This document shows, piece after piece, positions 42,117 to 49,855 of a stretch of DNA of 64,000 nucleotides (positions within the stretch are counted from its first letter, which is position 1; each line of letters begins with the position of its first letter). The position numbers and the translations under genes were made by a program. The notes beneath the pieces were generated by a model. It saw only the letters and a list, made by a program, of their open reading frames with translations, was not told the origin of the DNA and did no database searches. The stretch spans positions 1-64,000 of the forward strand of contig CAYQDF010000003.1 in NCBI GenBank assembly GCA_964416175.1. The letters are read 5' to 3'. Source of the stretch: CAYQDF01 sp964416175 (lineage in GTDB: Bacteria; Chloroflexota; Anaerolineae; Anaerolineales; UBA4823).

Positions 42117-42827
42117 ATGCGAGAGTTCGCCGCGCAGGCGCGGGATATCGCCGGGGTGACCCTGACGCCCGATCAACTCAGAGCGTTCCGGGAGTACGAG
42201 CGCGAGCTGCTGGAGTGGAACGCAAAGTTCAACCTGACGGCGATCGACGACCCGCAGAAGATCCGCGTCAAGCACTTTCTGGACTCGCTGACCTGCCTGC
42301 TGGCGATGGGGGAGGGCTGCAAGGGGCGCGTCGCCGACGTGGGGACAGGCGCCGGGTTCCCCGGCATCCCGCTCAAGATCGCCTGCCCGGGGATGCGTCT
42401 CTCCCTGATCGAGTCGGTGGGCAAGAAAGCCGCCTTCTGCCAGCACGTGGTGGAGCTGCTGCGCCTGAAGGATGTGGAGGTCTTCCCACAGCGAGCGGAG
42501 ACGCTCGGGCACGACCCGGCGCACCGGGAGCGCTACGACTGGGCAGTCGCCCGGGCGGTGGCCGCGCTGCCGGTGCTGGCCGAGTACCTGCTCCCGCTGG
42601 TGCGGGTGGGGGGATTCGCCCTGGCAATGAAGGGGGAGAGCGCCCCCGCGGAGGCCCACGCCGCGGAGAACGCGCTGCGCATCCTGGGAGGAGAGCTCCG
42701 GCGGCTGGTGCCGGTCGTCCTGCCTGGGGTGGAGGATGAACGCTACCTGGTGGTCCTCGAGAAGCGGGCGGCGACCCCGGCGGGGTATCCCAGGCGGGTG
42801 GGGGTGCCGGCGAAAAGACCGCTGTGA
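42117..42827 (+). CDS. rsmG: 16S rRNA (guanine527-N7)-methyltransferase
   Basis: RsmG (GidB) methylates G527 in the 530 loop of 16S rRNA; loss gives low-level streptomycin resistance in other bacteria. The 236-residue protein shows the family pattern: LLEWNAKFNLTAI near the N-terminus, HFLDSLTCLL, the SAM motif VADVGTGAGFPGIPLKI, and RYDWAVARAVAALPVLAEY. Its end is a short Arg/Pro-rich tail. It is convergent with recF, and the short 42828-42939 gap carries two small hairpins rich in gcgc. Confidence 0.94.
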   Translation: MREFAAQARDIAGVTLTPDQLRAFREYERELLEWNAKFNLTAIDDPQKIRVKHFLDSLTCLLAMGEGCKGRVADVGTGAGFPGIPLKIACPGMRLSLIESVGKKAAFCQHVVELLRLKDVEVFPQRAETLGHDPAHRERYDWAVARAVAALPVLAEYLLPLVRVGGFALAMKGESAPAEAHAAENALRILGGELRRLVPVVLPGVEDERYLVVLEKRAATPAGYPRRVGVPAKRPL

Positions 42828-42939
42828 GGGGGAGAGTTAACGCCATTGCGCGAAGGCGCAAAGGAATAGTTTCAGCTCTTCGCGCTTTTGCTTCGTTGCG
42901 CTTTTGAGAATAAATTAATCGACGAGGAGGAAACCCGCC

Positions 42940-44163
42940 TTACTGGGTCTCGAGCCGTCCGGCGGTGATGTGCCACAGCGCGGCGCGACGGAGGAACTCG
43001 GGGGAGAAGAGCGCCAGGTCTGTGGTGGTGAGGAGGATCTGCTGGCCGCTGGAGAGCCGTTCGAGCAGGTCGGCGCGGCGGGCGGGGTCGAGCTCGGCGA
43101 GCGCTTCGTCCAGCAGGAGCACCGGCGACTGGCCCGTCCGCGCGTGCATCCAGGCCACCTCGGCGAGCTTGAGCGACAGAAGGGCGGTGCGCACCTGGCC
43201 GCGGGAGCCATAGGTCCCCAGGTCAACCCCGTTCTCCAGGAATCGGAGCTCGTCGCGGTGCGGGCCCAGCGTGGTGGCGCCGCGGGTGATATCCTCCCGG
43301 CGTTGGGCGAGCAGGCAGTTGTGCAGCCCCTGGCGCACCTGGTCGAGCTCCAGGACAGACCGGTCGACCGGGGCTGCGAGCGGCAGGCTGTACTGCCCGG
43401 GCGGCCGGGGCAGCGGGTCGAAGGAGGGTTGGTAGGAAAGCCGGAGGACGGACTGCCCATGGGTCAACTCCAGGTGCTCCCGGGCCGCCAGGCGCTCGAG
43501 CTCCTGGATGGCGCGCCCCCGCGCCTGGATCAGGGAAGCCCCCCGGTCCGCCAGCAGTCCGTCCCAGTAGTCGAGCTGCCGCTCATCCCCGCCAGATTCG
43601 GAGAGCTGCCGAAGCAGGGCGTTGCGCTGGCTGAGGGCCGCGCCATAATCCGACAGGACCTGTGCGTACCCGGGGAGCGCCTGAGCCATGGCCAGGTTCA
43701 GGAAGCGGCGGCGTTCCTCCGGCGCGCCCTCGATGACCTGGACCATCTGCGGCAGGAAGAGGACGGCGGTGAACTGCCCGACCGCCTCGCCGACTTTGAG
43801 CTTCACGCCGTCGAGCAGGACTTCCTTGCGCGTCCGCGGGTTGCCGTTGGCGCCGTTTGTCTCCTGGATCAGGCGCACTTCAATCCGGTGCGGGCGGGTC
43901 TGGCGGGCGCCGGACCCCTCCTGCTCGAATTGGGCAACGATCCGCCCGACCGCCAGCAGGTCGCGGGCGGCGACGAAGTTGATCATCTCCCGGTCGTGGC
44001 TGGCGTGGAAAGAGGTGAAGGTCGCCAGGAAATAGATCGCTTCCAGCAGGCTGGTCTTGCCCTGCCCGTTTGCTCCCAGCAGGAGCACCGCGCCCTGGGG
44101 GAGATCGACGTCCAGGCGGGCGAAGTTGCGGAAATTGGTGAGGGAGAGGTGGGTCAGGCGCAT
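42940..44163 (-). CDS. recF: DNA replication and repair protein RecF
   Basis: RecF is an SMC-like ATPase that loads RecA at gaps. The 407-residue protein begins MRLTHLSLTNFRNFARLDVD and has a Walker A GANGQGKTSLLEAIY, the signature near SRGQVRTALLSLKLAE, and a Walker B LLLDEALAELDPARR. A CAAAAT element 5 nt before the ATG might be a -10 for a leaderless transcript. It is not next to dnaN or gyrB here. Confidence 0.94.
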   Translation of the reverse strand: MRLTHLSLTNFRNFARLDVDLPQGAVLLLGANGQGKTSLLEAIYFLATFTSFHASHDREMINFVAARDLLAVGRIVAQFEQEGSGARQTRPHRIEVRLIQETNGANGNPRTRKEVLLDGVKLKVGEAVGQFTAVLFLPQMVQVIEGAPEERRRFLNLAMAQALPGYAQVLSDYGAALSQRNALLRQLSESGGDERQLDYWDGLLADRGASLIQARGRAIQELERLAAREHLELTHGQSVLRLSYQPSFDPLPRPPGQYSLPLAAPVDRSVLELDQVRQGLHNCLLAQRREDITRGATTLGPHRDELRFLENGVDLGTYGSRGQVRTALLSLKLAEVAWMHARTGQSPVLLLDEALAELDPARRADLLERLSSGQQILLTTTDLALFSPEFLRRAALWHITAGRLETQ

Positions 44164-44337
44164 TGCGGATTTTGGTCCGGCCAGGAGGAGGGACAGGTGG
44201 GTGAGGCGTAGTCGTGCCCTTCGTGATCCCTGTGGTTTCGACCTCCCTCCCTCTGGTGTAGCGGCTGCCAGGGTCAGGAAAGTTGTTTACTCGAAACGAG
44301 CTGGCGCCTCAATGCCAGTGATCGGGAGGGTCCGTCT

Positions 44338-44856
44338 TTATACTCGATCTGCCGGGGCAACCTGGGCGGGAGCGGTCTCGACCTGCCAGATGCGGTCTGT
44401 GCGGTCGACGAAAAGCACCCCGTTCAGATGGTCGATCTCGTGCTGGAAGATGCGCGCCAGCCAGCCCTCGGCCTTGACCTTCGCAGGTCTGCCGCGACGG
44501 TCCTGGGCTTTCACAGTGACGGCGGAAGCGCGCTCGACCTCGCCGACAATGCCGGGGATCGACAGGCAGCCCTCGGTGCCAGGCTCAGTCTCGCGGGACT
44601 CGCGGGTGATCTCCGGGTTGACGAGCGTATACAGCACGGGGGCCTTGCCGTCTTCCGCAGGGTCCCCGTATTCGACCACGATCACGCGCAGCGAGACGCC
44701 CACCTGGGGGGCGGCCAGCCCGACTCCCGGAGCGGCGCGCATCGTCTCGACCATGTCGTCGATCAGGGTCTGCAGCGCCGGTCCAAAATCGGTGACCTTG
44801 CGCGCCTTACGGCGCAGGACCGGGTCAGGGAGGGTGATGATTTCACGGATAGCCAT
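44338..44856 (-). CDS. def: Peptide deformylase
   Basis: The enzyme removes the formyl group from nascent proteins. The three metal motifs are intact: GVGLAAPQVG, EGCLSIPG (Cys ligand) and QHEIDHLNG (two His and Glu). The length of 172 residues is usual. Its first 14 bases overlap the end of the upstream cNMP/PH-domain gene, so both are on one transcript. Confidence 0.96.
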   Translation of the reverse strand: MAIREIITLPDPVLRRKARKVTDFGPALQTLIDDMVETMRAAPGVGLAAPQVGVSLRVIVVEYGDPAEDGKAPVLYTLVNPEITRESRETEPGTEGCLSIPGIVGEVERASAVTVKAQDRRGRPAKVKAEGWLARIFQHEIDHLNGVLFVDRTDRIWQVETAPAQVAPADRV

Positions 44857-46561
44857 CGGATCCCAATTCTACCCCGAAATCCTGTTCATAATCGTCGAAA
44901 ATATCATCCTCGCGGTACTCTTCCACGTTGCGGTGATAGATCTCGATGACATCCACCAGGTGCTGGCGGTCTTTCGCAGCCTCGGCCTGCTCCTTCTGGC
45001 GGCGCTGGGCGTAGATCCGGTTAAAGATATCTTGCTGGACGCGGGCTGGCTCGTGAACGTCGCGGAACACGAACTGCGTCTCTCCTACGTTGATCGTGAC
45101 GTAGCCGAAGTTCAGGATGTAGCCGAGGAAGCCTTTGCGCTTGTGCTCAAGGCTGAGGATATTTTCCAGCGGAGCTGACTTTTTGATCTCGGTGCCGAGC
45201 GGCCGGCGCTCAATGTCAAAGATATACTTGTCCGTCACCTGGTAGATATCATTGCGCCAGTCCACGTACATGTAGAGCCACCAGGGGAAGAAGACGAGCA
45301 AAATCAGGAGGGAACCAACGAGGATCGCCGTCTGGAGCAGCCCCAGGGTAACCGTCCCGCGAGCGAAGCTGCGCCCCAGGAAGGCGAAAACAACCAGCAC
45401 CAGGAGCGCGAAGAGCGCGGGAAGCCAGGTCTTCCCGATCAGGGTCGGCCAGTACTTGCGGTAAGTGATCACGCCGTCCTTCTCGAAGCGCATGGTGAAG
45501 AAGCCGCTGAAGAAGCGTTTGAGGGGTCCGGGCTTGACGACAGGCGCCGCGGCGCCAGCGGCCGCCCGCGCTTCGCTCGTGGAGGCGCTCTCCCGCCAGA
45601 GCCGCTCGCGCAAGGTCTGCTCGATGCGGCGCTTCTCGAGCCGCTCCGACCCGGACTGGAACCGGTGGCGGTACTCCTCGATGATCGCAGCCATGCGGTT
45701 CGGCGTCGGCAGGTTGCGGAAGGTGATCTCGCCAGTGAAGGTGCGGACGACCACGGTGCCGTAGCCGAGCAGCCGCCCGAGGAACGTGGAGCGGGTGTTG
45801 ACTGCCAGGATTGTGTTCAACGGGGCCTCGTCGCGGCTCTCGTAGAGCCAGATCACCTTCTCGACCCACACGGCGCGCTGGTTGGTGACGATGTAGTAAT
45901 CGTTTCCCCAGTCGATGAAGTTCCAGGCGCCCCACAGGAGCGCCCCCAGGGCGAGCAGACCGGAGCAGGCGGCGCCCGTCGTCCACCAGCTGGTGGCCAC
46001 GCCCGCCGAGGAGACCAGGGCGAGCAGGGCGAGGGCCGCCCCGAAGGCGGCGAACGGGCCAGCCAGGCTGAAGATGAGCATGGCCTCGTGTTTGCGCGCC
46101 AGGAAATAAATGACCTCGTCCTCCCCGATCCAGTCGAAGTCCTGGCGGCGGACGATCATTTGCGCCTCGCGGGTCCTGGCCAGGCCAGGTTTGACGCCGG
46201 GGTGATCGGCCAGCAGCTTATAAAAAGCGCCTTCGTCCAGGTGGAGCAGGTCCGCCGATTCCTCGGCGGTGATGATGGCGGAATCGGGTTGCCCGTAGAG
46301 CAGGTCCTCCTCCGTGAAGTGCTGGCCCTGGGTCCGCCGGGGCGGGGCCTCCCCCTCCTTGCCGTATTGGACGACCACCGTCCCGGATCGGACGATATAG
46401 AAGTCGTCCTCCGGGGCGCGGCCGGTGAAGAGCGGCTGGCCGGCCTCGATGTGGAGCAGGGTGAGACGCGCCGCGATGCCCTCCAGCGCCGCGTCAGCTA
46501 AGCTGCTGAAGAGATCCAGCGTCTTCAGGAAGGGCACAAACTGGCGAGGGTCCTCAGCCAT
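44843..46561 (-). CDS. Membrane protein with N-terminal cyclic-nucleotide-binding domain and two bacterial PH domains
   Basis: The protein has 572 residues. Residues about 10-125 form a cNMP-binding domain (LFTGRAPEDDFYIVRSGTVVVQYG). Two pairs of membrane helices (about 165-222 and 385-440) are each followed by a bacterial PH-like (DUF304-type) domain: YYIVTNQRAVWVEKVIWLYE and IYQVTDKYIFDIERRPLGTE. The second half looks like a duplication of the first. The domain set suggests a membrane sensor, but its output is unknown. It overlaps def by 14 bases. TAAAAT lies 6 nt before its ATG. Confidence 0.85.
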   Translation of the reverse strand: MAEDPRQFVPFLKTLDLFSSLADAALEGIAARLTLLHIEAGQPLFTGRAPEDDFYIVRSGTVVVQYGKEGEAPPRRTQGQHFTEEDLLYGQPDSAIITAEESADLLHLDEGAFYKLLADHPGVKPGLARTREAQMIVRRQDFDWIGEDEVIYFLARKHEAMLIFSLAGPFAAFGAALALLALVSSAGVATSWWTTGAACSGLLALGALLWGAWNFIDWGNDYYIVTNQRAVWVEKVIWLYESRDEAPLNTILAVNTRSTFLGRLLGYGTVVVRTFTGEITFRNLPTPNRMAAIIEEYRHRFQSGSERLEKRRIEQTLRERLWRESASTSEARAAAGAAAPVVKPGPLKRFFSGFFTMRFEKDGVITYRKYWPTLIGKTWLPALFALLVLVVFAFLGRSFARGTVTLGLLQTAILVGSLLILLVFFPWWLYMYVDWRNDIYQVTDKYIFDIERRPLGTEIKKSAPLENILSLEHKRKGFLGYILNFGYVTINVGETQFVFRDVHEPARVQQDIFNRIYAQRRQKEQAEAAKDRQHLVDVIEIYHRNVEEYREDDIFDDYEQDFGVELGSDGYP

Positions 46562-46567
46562 GATTCC

Positions 46568-46573
46568 ATTTTA
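46568..46573 (-). promoter_or_regulatory. -10 element placed for a leaderless transcript
   Basis: TGC-TAAAAT on the minus strand, with 6 nt between it and the ATG at 46561. Confidence 0.5.
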
Positions 46574-46588
46574 GCATAGATGGCAGTC

Positions 46589-46622
46589 GGAACGTTCGAA
46601 CGTTTTATGGAACGTTCAAACG
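46589..46622. promoter_or_regulatory. Paired palindromic operator between divergent genes
   Basis: GGAACGTTCGAACG and GGAACGTTCAAACG lie exactly 20 bp apart. The first contains the perfect 14-bp palindrome AACGTTCGAACGTT (46591-46604). The second overlaps a possible -35 (TTCAAA, 46615-46620) for the phosphohexomutase gene, whose extended -10 TGA-TAGAAT ends at 46644. The regulator is unknown. Confidence 0.55.
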
Positions 46623-46689
46623 CAGGTATGTTCGATGATAGAATCAATCCCTCCGGTGAGGGAATCCATTTGCAGCAGGAGCGAGGTAC

Positions 46690-48150
46690 ATGCCAATTCA
46701 CTTTGGGACCGATGGCTGGCGGGCGGTCATCTCTGACACGTTCACCTTTCACAACCTGAGGCTGGTGGCGCAGGCTATCGCTGACGCCGTCCGGTCGGAA
46801 TCGTGGAACAATGGCCTGGCAGCCGGGGTAGAACCGGACGCCGACCGGATGGTCGTTGGGTTCGACACCCGCTTCCTCTCTGACCGCTACGCAGTGGAAG
46901 TGGCCCGTGTGCTGGCCGGCAACGGCTACCGGGTCTACCTGAGTCAGGGAGACGCGCCGACCCCGGCGATCTCCTTCACGGTGCGGGATATGCGCGCCAC
47001 AGCAGGTGTGGTGATCACGGCCTCCCACAATGCGCCGCGCTACAACGGGGTGAAGCTCAAAGCTGCCTACGGGGGTTCTGCCCTGCGCGAGCAGTGCCGG
47101 CGGGTGGAAGTCTATTTGAACGACAACGAAGAGCGCGGCCGCGGGCCAAACCTGATGGACTACGACCAGGCCCGGCAGCTCAACCTGATCCAGCGCTTCA
47201 ACCCCCTGCCGGCGTACTACGACCACCTGCGGTCGATCATCCGGTTCGACACCATCGCGGACAATCCCCAGCGGGTGGCCGTCGATTCGATGTACGGCGC
47301 CGGGCGGGGGATCATCAAGAGCATCCTGAAAGGCACCGGCTGCGAAGTGCACGAAATCCGCGGCGAGATGAACCCCGGCTTCGGCGGGGTGCACCCTGAA
47401 CCGATCGCCCGCTACCTGGGGTCGCTCGCCGGGGCGATCAGCACCGGCATGGGCGACCTGGGGCTTGCCACCGACGGGGACGGCGATCGCATTGGCGCGA
47501 TGGACGGGCGAGGGACGTATGTCGACCCGCATCGGATCATGGCGCTCGCGCTGCGCTACCTCGTCGAGGTGCGCGGCTGGCGCGGGCCGGTGGTGCGGAC
47601 AGTCTCCACGACGCGCATGCTCGACCGAATGGCGCAGGCTTACGGGCTGCCGTTGTACGAAACGCCCGTGGGATTCAATCACATCGCCGATTATATGCTC
47701 AAAGAGGATATCCTGATCGGCGGGGAGGAATCGGGGGGGATTTCTTTCCGCGGGCACATTCCGGAGGGAGACGGCATCCTGATGGGACTGCTGCTGGTCG
47801 AGATGGTGGCTGCCACCCGGGCTTCCCTCCACGAGCTGGTGGAGGACCTGATGCGGGACTATGGCCCGGTGCATTACCAGCGCACCGATCTCCGGCTGAG
47901 CCGCCCGATTGCCAAGGAAAAGATGACCCAGCGCCTGGTAGAAGAAACGCCGCCGGAGATCGGCGGCGAGAGGCTCGCTCACATCCAACCCCTCGATGGG
48001 GTCAAATACGTATTGGAAGACGATTCCTGGCTTTTGATCCGGCCTTCGGGGACGGAACCGCTGCTGCGGATCTACGCCGAAGGGCGCACTCCGGAGATGG
48101 TCAGGGCGCTGCTCAGCTATGGGGAGAAGATCGCAGCCAATTCCACCTGA
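46690..48150 (+). CDS. Phosphoglucomutase/phosphomannomutase family protein
   Basis: The 486-residue enzyme moves phosphate between C1 and C6 of a hexose or a related sugar. Four family motifs are visible: the phosphoserine loop TASHNAPRYNGVKLK, the metal loop TDGDGDRIGAMD, the sugar-specificity loop GGEESGGISF, and the phosphate-binding loop RPSGTEPLLRIYAE. EESGG fits a glucose or mannose enzyme. The ribosome site gcgaggtac precedes the ATG. Upstream is a candidate operator pair. Confidence 0.9.
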   Translation: MPIHFGTDGWRAVISDTFTFHNLRLVAQAIADAVRSESWNNGLAAGVEPDADRMVVGFDTRFLSDRYAVEVARVLAGNGYRVYLSQGDAPTPAISFTVRDMRATAGVVITASHNAPRYNGVKLKAAYGGSALREQCRRVEVYLNDNEERGRGPNLMDYDQARQLNLIQRFNPLPAYYDHLRSIIRFDTIADNPQRVAVDSMYGAGRGIIKSILKGTGCEVHEIRGEMNPGFGGVHPEPIARYLGSLAGAISTGMGDLGLATDGDGDRIGAMDGRGTYVDPHRIMALALRYLVEVRGWRGPVVRTVSTTRMLDRMAQAYGLPLYETPVGFNHIADYMLKEDILIGGEESGGISFRGHIPEGDGILMGLLLVEMVAATRASLHELVEDLMRDYGPVHYQRTDLRLSRPIAKEKMTQRLVEETPPEIGGERLAHIQPLDGVKYVLEDDSWLLIRPSGTEPLLRIYAEGRTPEMVRALLSYGEKIAANST

Positions 48151-48190
48151 TAGTCTCTCCGGCTTCAGCCAGAGCAGCGAATCCGGGCGG

Positions 48191-48733
48191 TTAACCGCCT
48201 GCCAGGCGGAAGCGCCGGGCCAGGAATACGACCACGATCAGGACCAGCGCCAGACCAACCAGCCCCGGGATGCCAACGTCGTCGGCGAAACCGGTGTCCG
48301 GCAGGCCGGTCGCGGTGGCGGTCAGCTTGCCAGCTGCCGCTTCCGTCAGCAGGGCAGCCACGGTCCCCGTTCGGTCGATAGTGGGAGAAGGTGAGACCTG
48401 GGTTGGCTCAGCGACGACAGGGGTGGGACTGGCGGTGGGCGGCGCCTGAGTTGCGGTGGGCGTGATCTTCGCAGCCTGGGCGGTCTGCTCCGCTGCGATG
48501 GCCACTTGAGTGTTCTGCGCGTTGATCGCCGCGACCTGCGTCGCCTGCTGGCTGCGCTGGCGGGGGGCATACCACAGAGCGTACGCGGCCAGGCAAATCA
48601 GGGATAGGAGCATCACAGCGCCGATGACGCCAGCCACGATCAGAAAGGTGCGGTTGCCGCCCTCCGGAGGCGTTGGTTCTTCCGGTTCCATTGCGACGTT
48701 GTTATTTTCCAGATCCATATCTTCGTATGCCAT
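48191..48733 (-). CDS. Membrane protein with Thr/Pro stalk and LPDTG sorting-like signal
   Basis: The 180-residue protein has an acidic N-terminus, a membrane helix (about residues 28-51), an Ala/Gln/Thr-rich stalk, and at the end LPDTG (144-148), a second hydrophobic helix and the basic tail ARRFRLAGG. The C-terminal part matches a sortase signal. The uncleaved N-terminal helix is unusual for a sortase substrate. A sortase gene lies 19 kb away at 28847. Its own gagga ribosome site and the 56-bp gap leave open whether it belongs to the upstream operon. Confidence 0.75.
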   Translation of the reverse strand: MAYEDMDLENNNVAMEPEEPTPPEGGNRTFLIVAGVIGAVMLLSLICLAAYALWYAPRQRSQQATQVAAINAQNTQVAIAAEQTAQAAKITPTATQAPPTASPTPVVAEPTQVSPSPTIDRTGTVAALLTEAAAGKLTATATGLPDTGFADDVGIPGLVGLALVLIVVVFLARRFRLAGG

Positions 48734-48789
48734 GATTCATTCTCCTCCAGTGCGAAATGGGTCGCGTTCCCAAGAGCCATACCTCATTT

Positions 48790-49845
48790 TTACACTAAAA
48801 CTTCCAGGTTTGCCAGTGGCAAACTTACGATTTCACCGCTCTCCAGGCGTACCCGGGCGGTCGCTGCTTTGATGCCGCTGGGCAAAGTCTCTAACTCGGT
48901 TTTGATTGCAATGATCGTGCCAATCTGTCCGTGGTAGGGGGCGCGTATCACGCGCACACGCTGTCCAGCGGCAAAGGAAACGACTTCCGGCGGACCTTCC
49001 AGGTCCCCTTGGGCTGGCAGGCTGATGAAGACTTCCGGGACCTGGCCGGAATAAGGGGAGCCTGTCTCGGCGTTCACTGCGATCTCGCGCCCCTCGTTCG
49101 TGGTGAGCAGCTGGTAGGCAGCTGCATTCATCGGCAGCAGGCCGAAACCATCCAGGACCAAGATCGGAAATGAGGCGCGCAGGGCTTCCGGCACCAGCGC
49201 AGAAGCCATGCCAGCCAGGATCAGACCGCGCAGGGGCAGACTTTGGGCAGCCTGGAGGACGTCAACCTCCCCGCAGAAACCCCCGAGCAGGACACACCCC
49301 CGGAGACCTTCTTCCAACCGGTCTGCGGTCAGGATGTCTTCCGGGCGCTCTGCACGCACCCGCAGAATCCCCGATCCGATGCGGTTATTTCCCCACATTC
49401 CTTGGACGAGCGATCCGGTGGCTTCGATCACGCTGCCGCGCTCTGGAATGAGGGAGACCACGACGCCAGGCAGACCGGCCAACAGCTGGAATGGCGGGGT
49501 TTCCACCTCCAGCAAAATTTTACCCTGGCCGGCAAGGACCATCCGCCCGGAGTGCGGAGCACGCAGCACGCGTTTCGCCCAGCCTACCGGGCCGGCGAGG
49601 ATATCTCCCTCCTCCACCAGTTCGCCAGGCTTGCGCTGGATGTATTCATTTGCTCTGCTCATCGGGAGCCCTAGTGCCCTGGCTGCATCGAGCAGGAGAT
49701 GCCTTGGTTCGAGGACAGCTTCCGCCACGACATCCATTGCACCGACCTTCTGCCCCTTGCGCACCAGGACGCGCCCGATCCCTGGCAGCAAACGCTGGCG
49801 GCGGACTCTGGTCAATGGCAAGACGTGCCTGACAGGCGCTAACAT
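48790..49845 (-). CDS. Hypothetical protein with barrel-sandwich and KOW-like segments
   Basis: The 351-residue protein starts with a segment like a biotinyl/lipoyl barrel-sandwich (GIGRVLVRKGQKVGAMDVVAEAVLE and ELVEEGDILAGP). A middle alpha/beta segment has LRGCVLLGGFCGEVDVLQAA and LPLRGLILAGMASAL. It ends in a KOW-like strand (GQRVRVIRAPYHGQIGTIIAI). No catalytic motif is apparent. It follows the GlmL-like gene by 10 bp. A role as a structural adaptor is only a guess. Confidence 0.65.
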   Translation of the reverse strand: MLAPVRHVLPLTRVRRQRLLPGIGRVLVRKGQKVGAMDVVAEAVLEPRHLLLDAARALGLPMSRANEYIQRKPGELVEEGDILAGPVGWAKRVLRAPHSGRMVLAGQGKILLEVETPPFQLLAGLPGVVVSLIPERGSVIEATGSLVQGMWGNNRIGSGILRVRAERPEDILTADRLEEGLRGCVLLGGFCGEVDVLQAAQSLPLRGLILAGMASALVPEALRASFPILVLDGFGLLPMNAAAYQLLTTNEGREIAVNAETGSPYSGQVPEVFISLPAQGDLEGPPEVVSFAAGQRVRVIRAPYHGQIGTIIAIKTELETLPSGIKAATARVRLESGEIVSLPLANLEVLV

Positions 49846-49855
49846 CTATGCCCTC

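Noticed and set aside
42970..44211. 413-codon open frame antisense to recF
   Set aside because: It lies entirely opposite recF and has a shadow-type composition.
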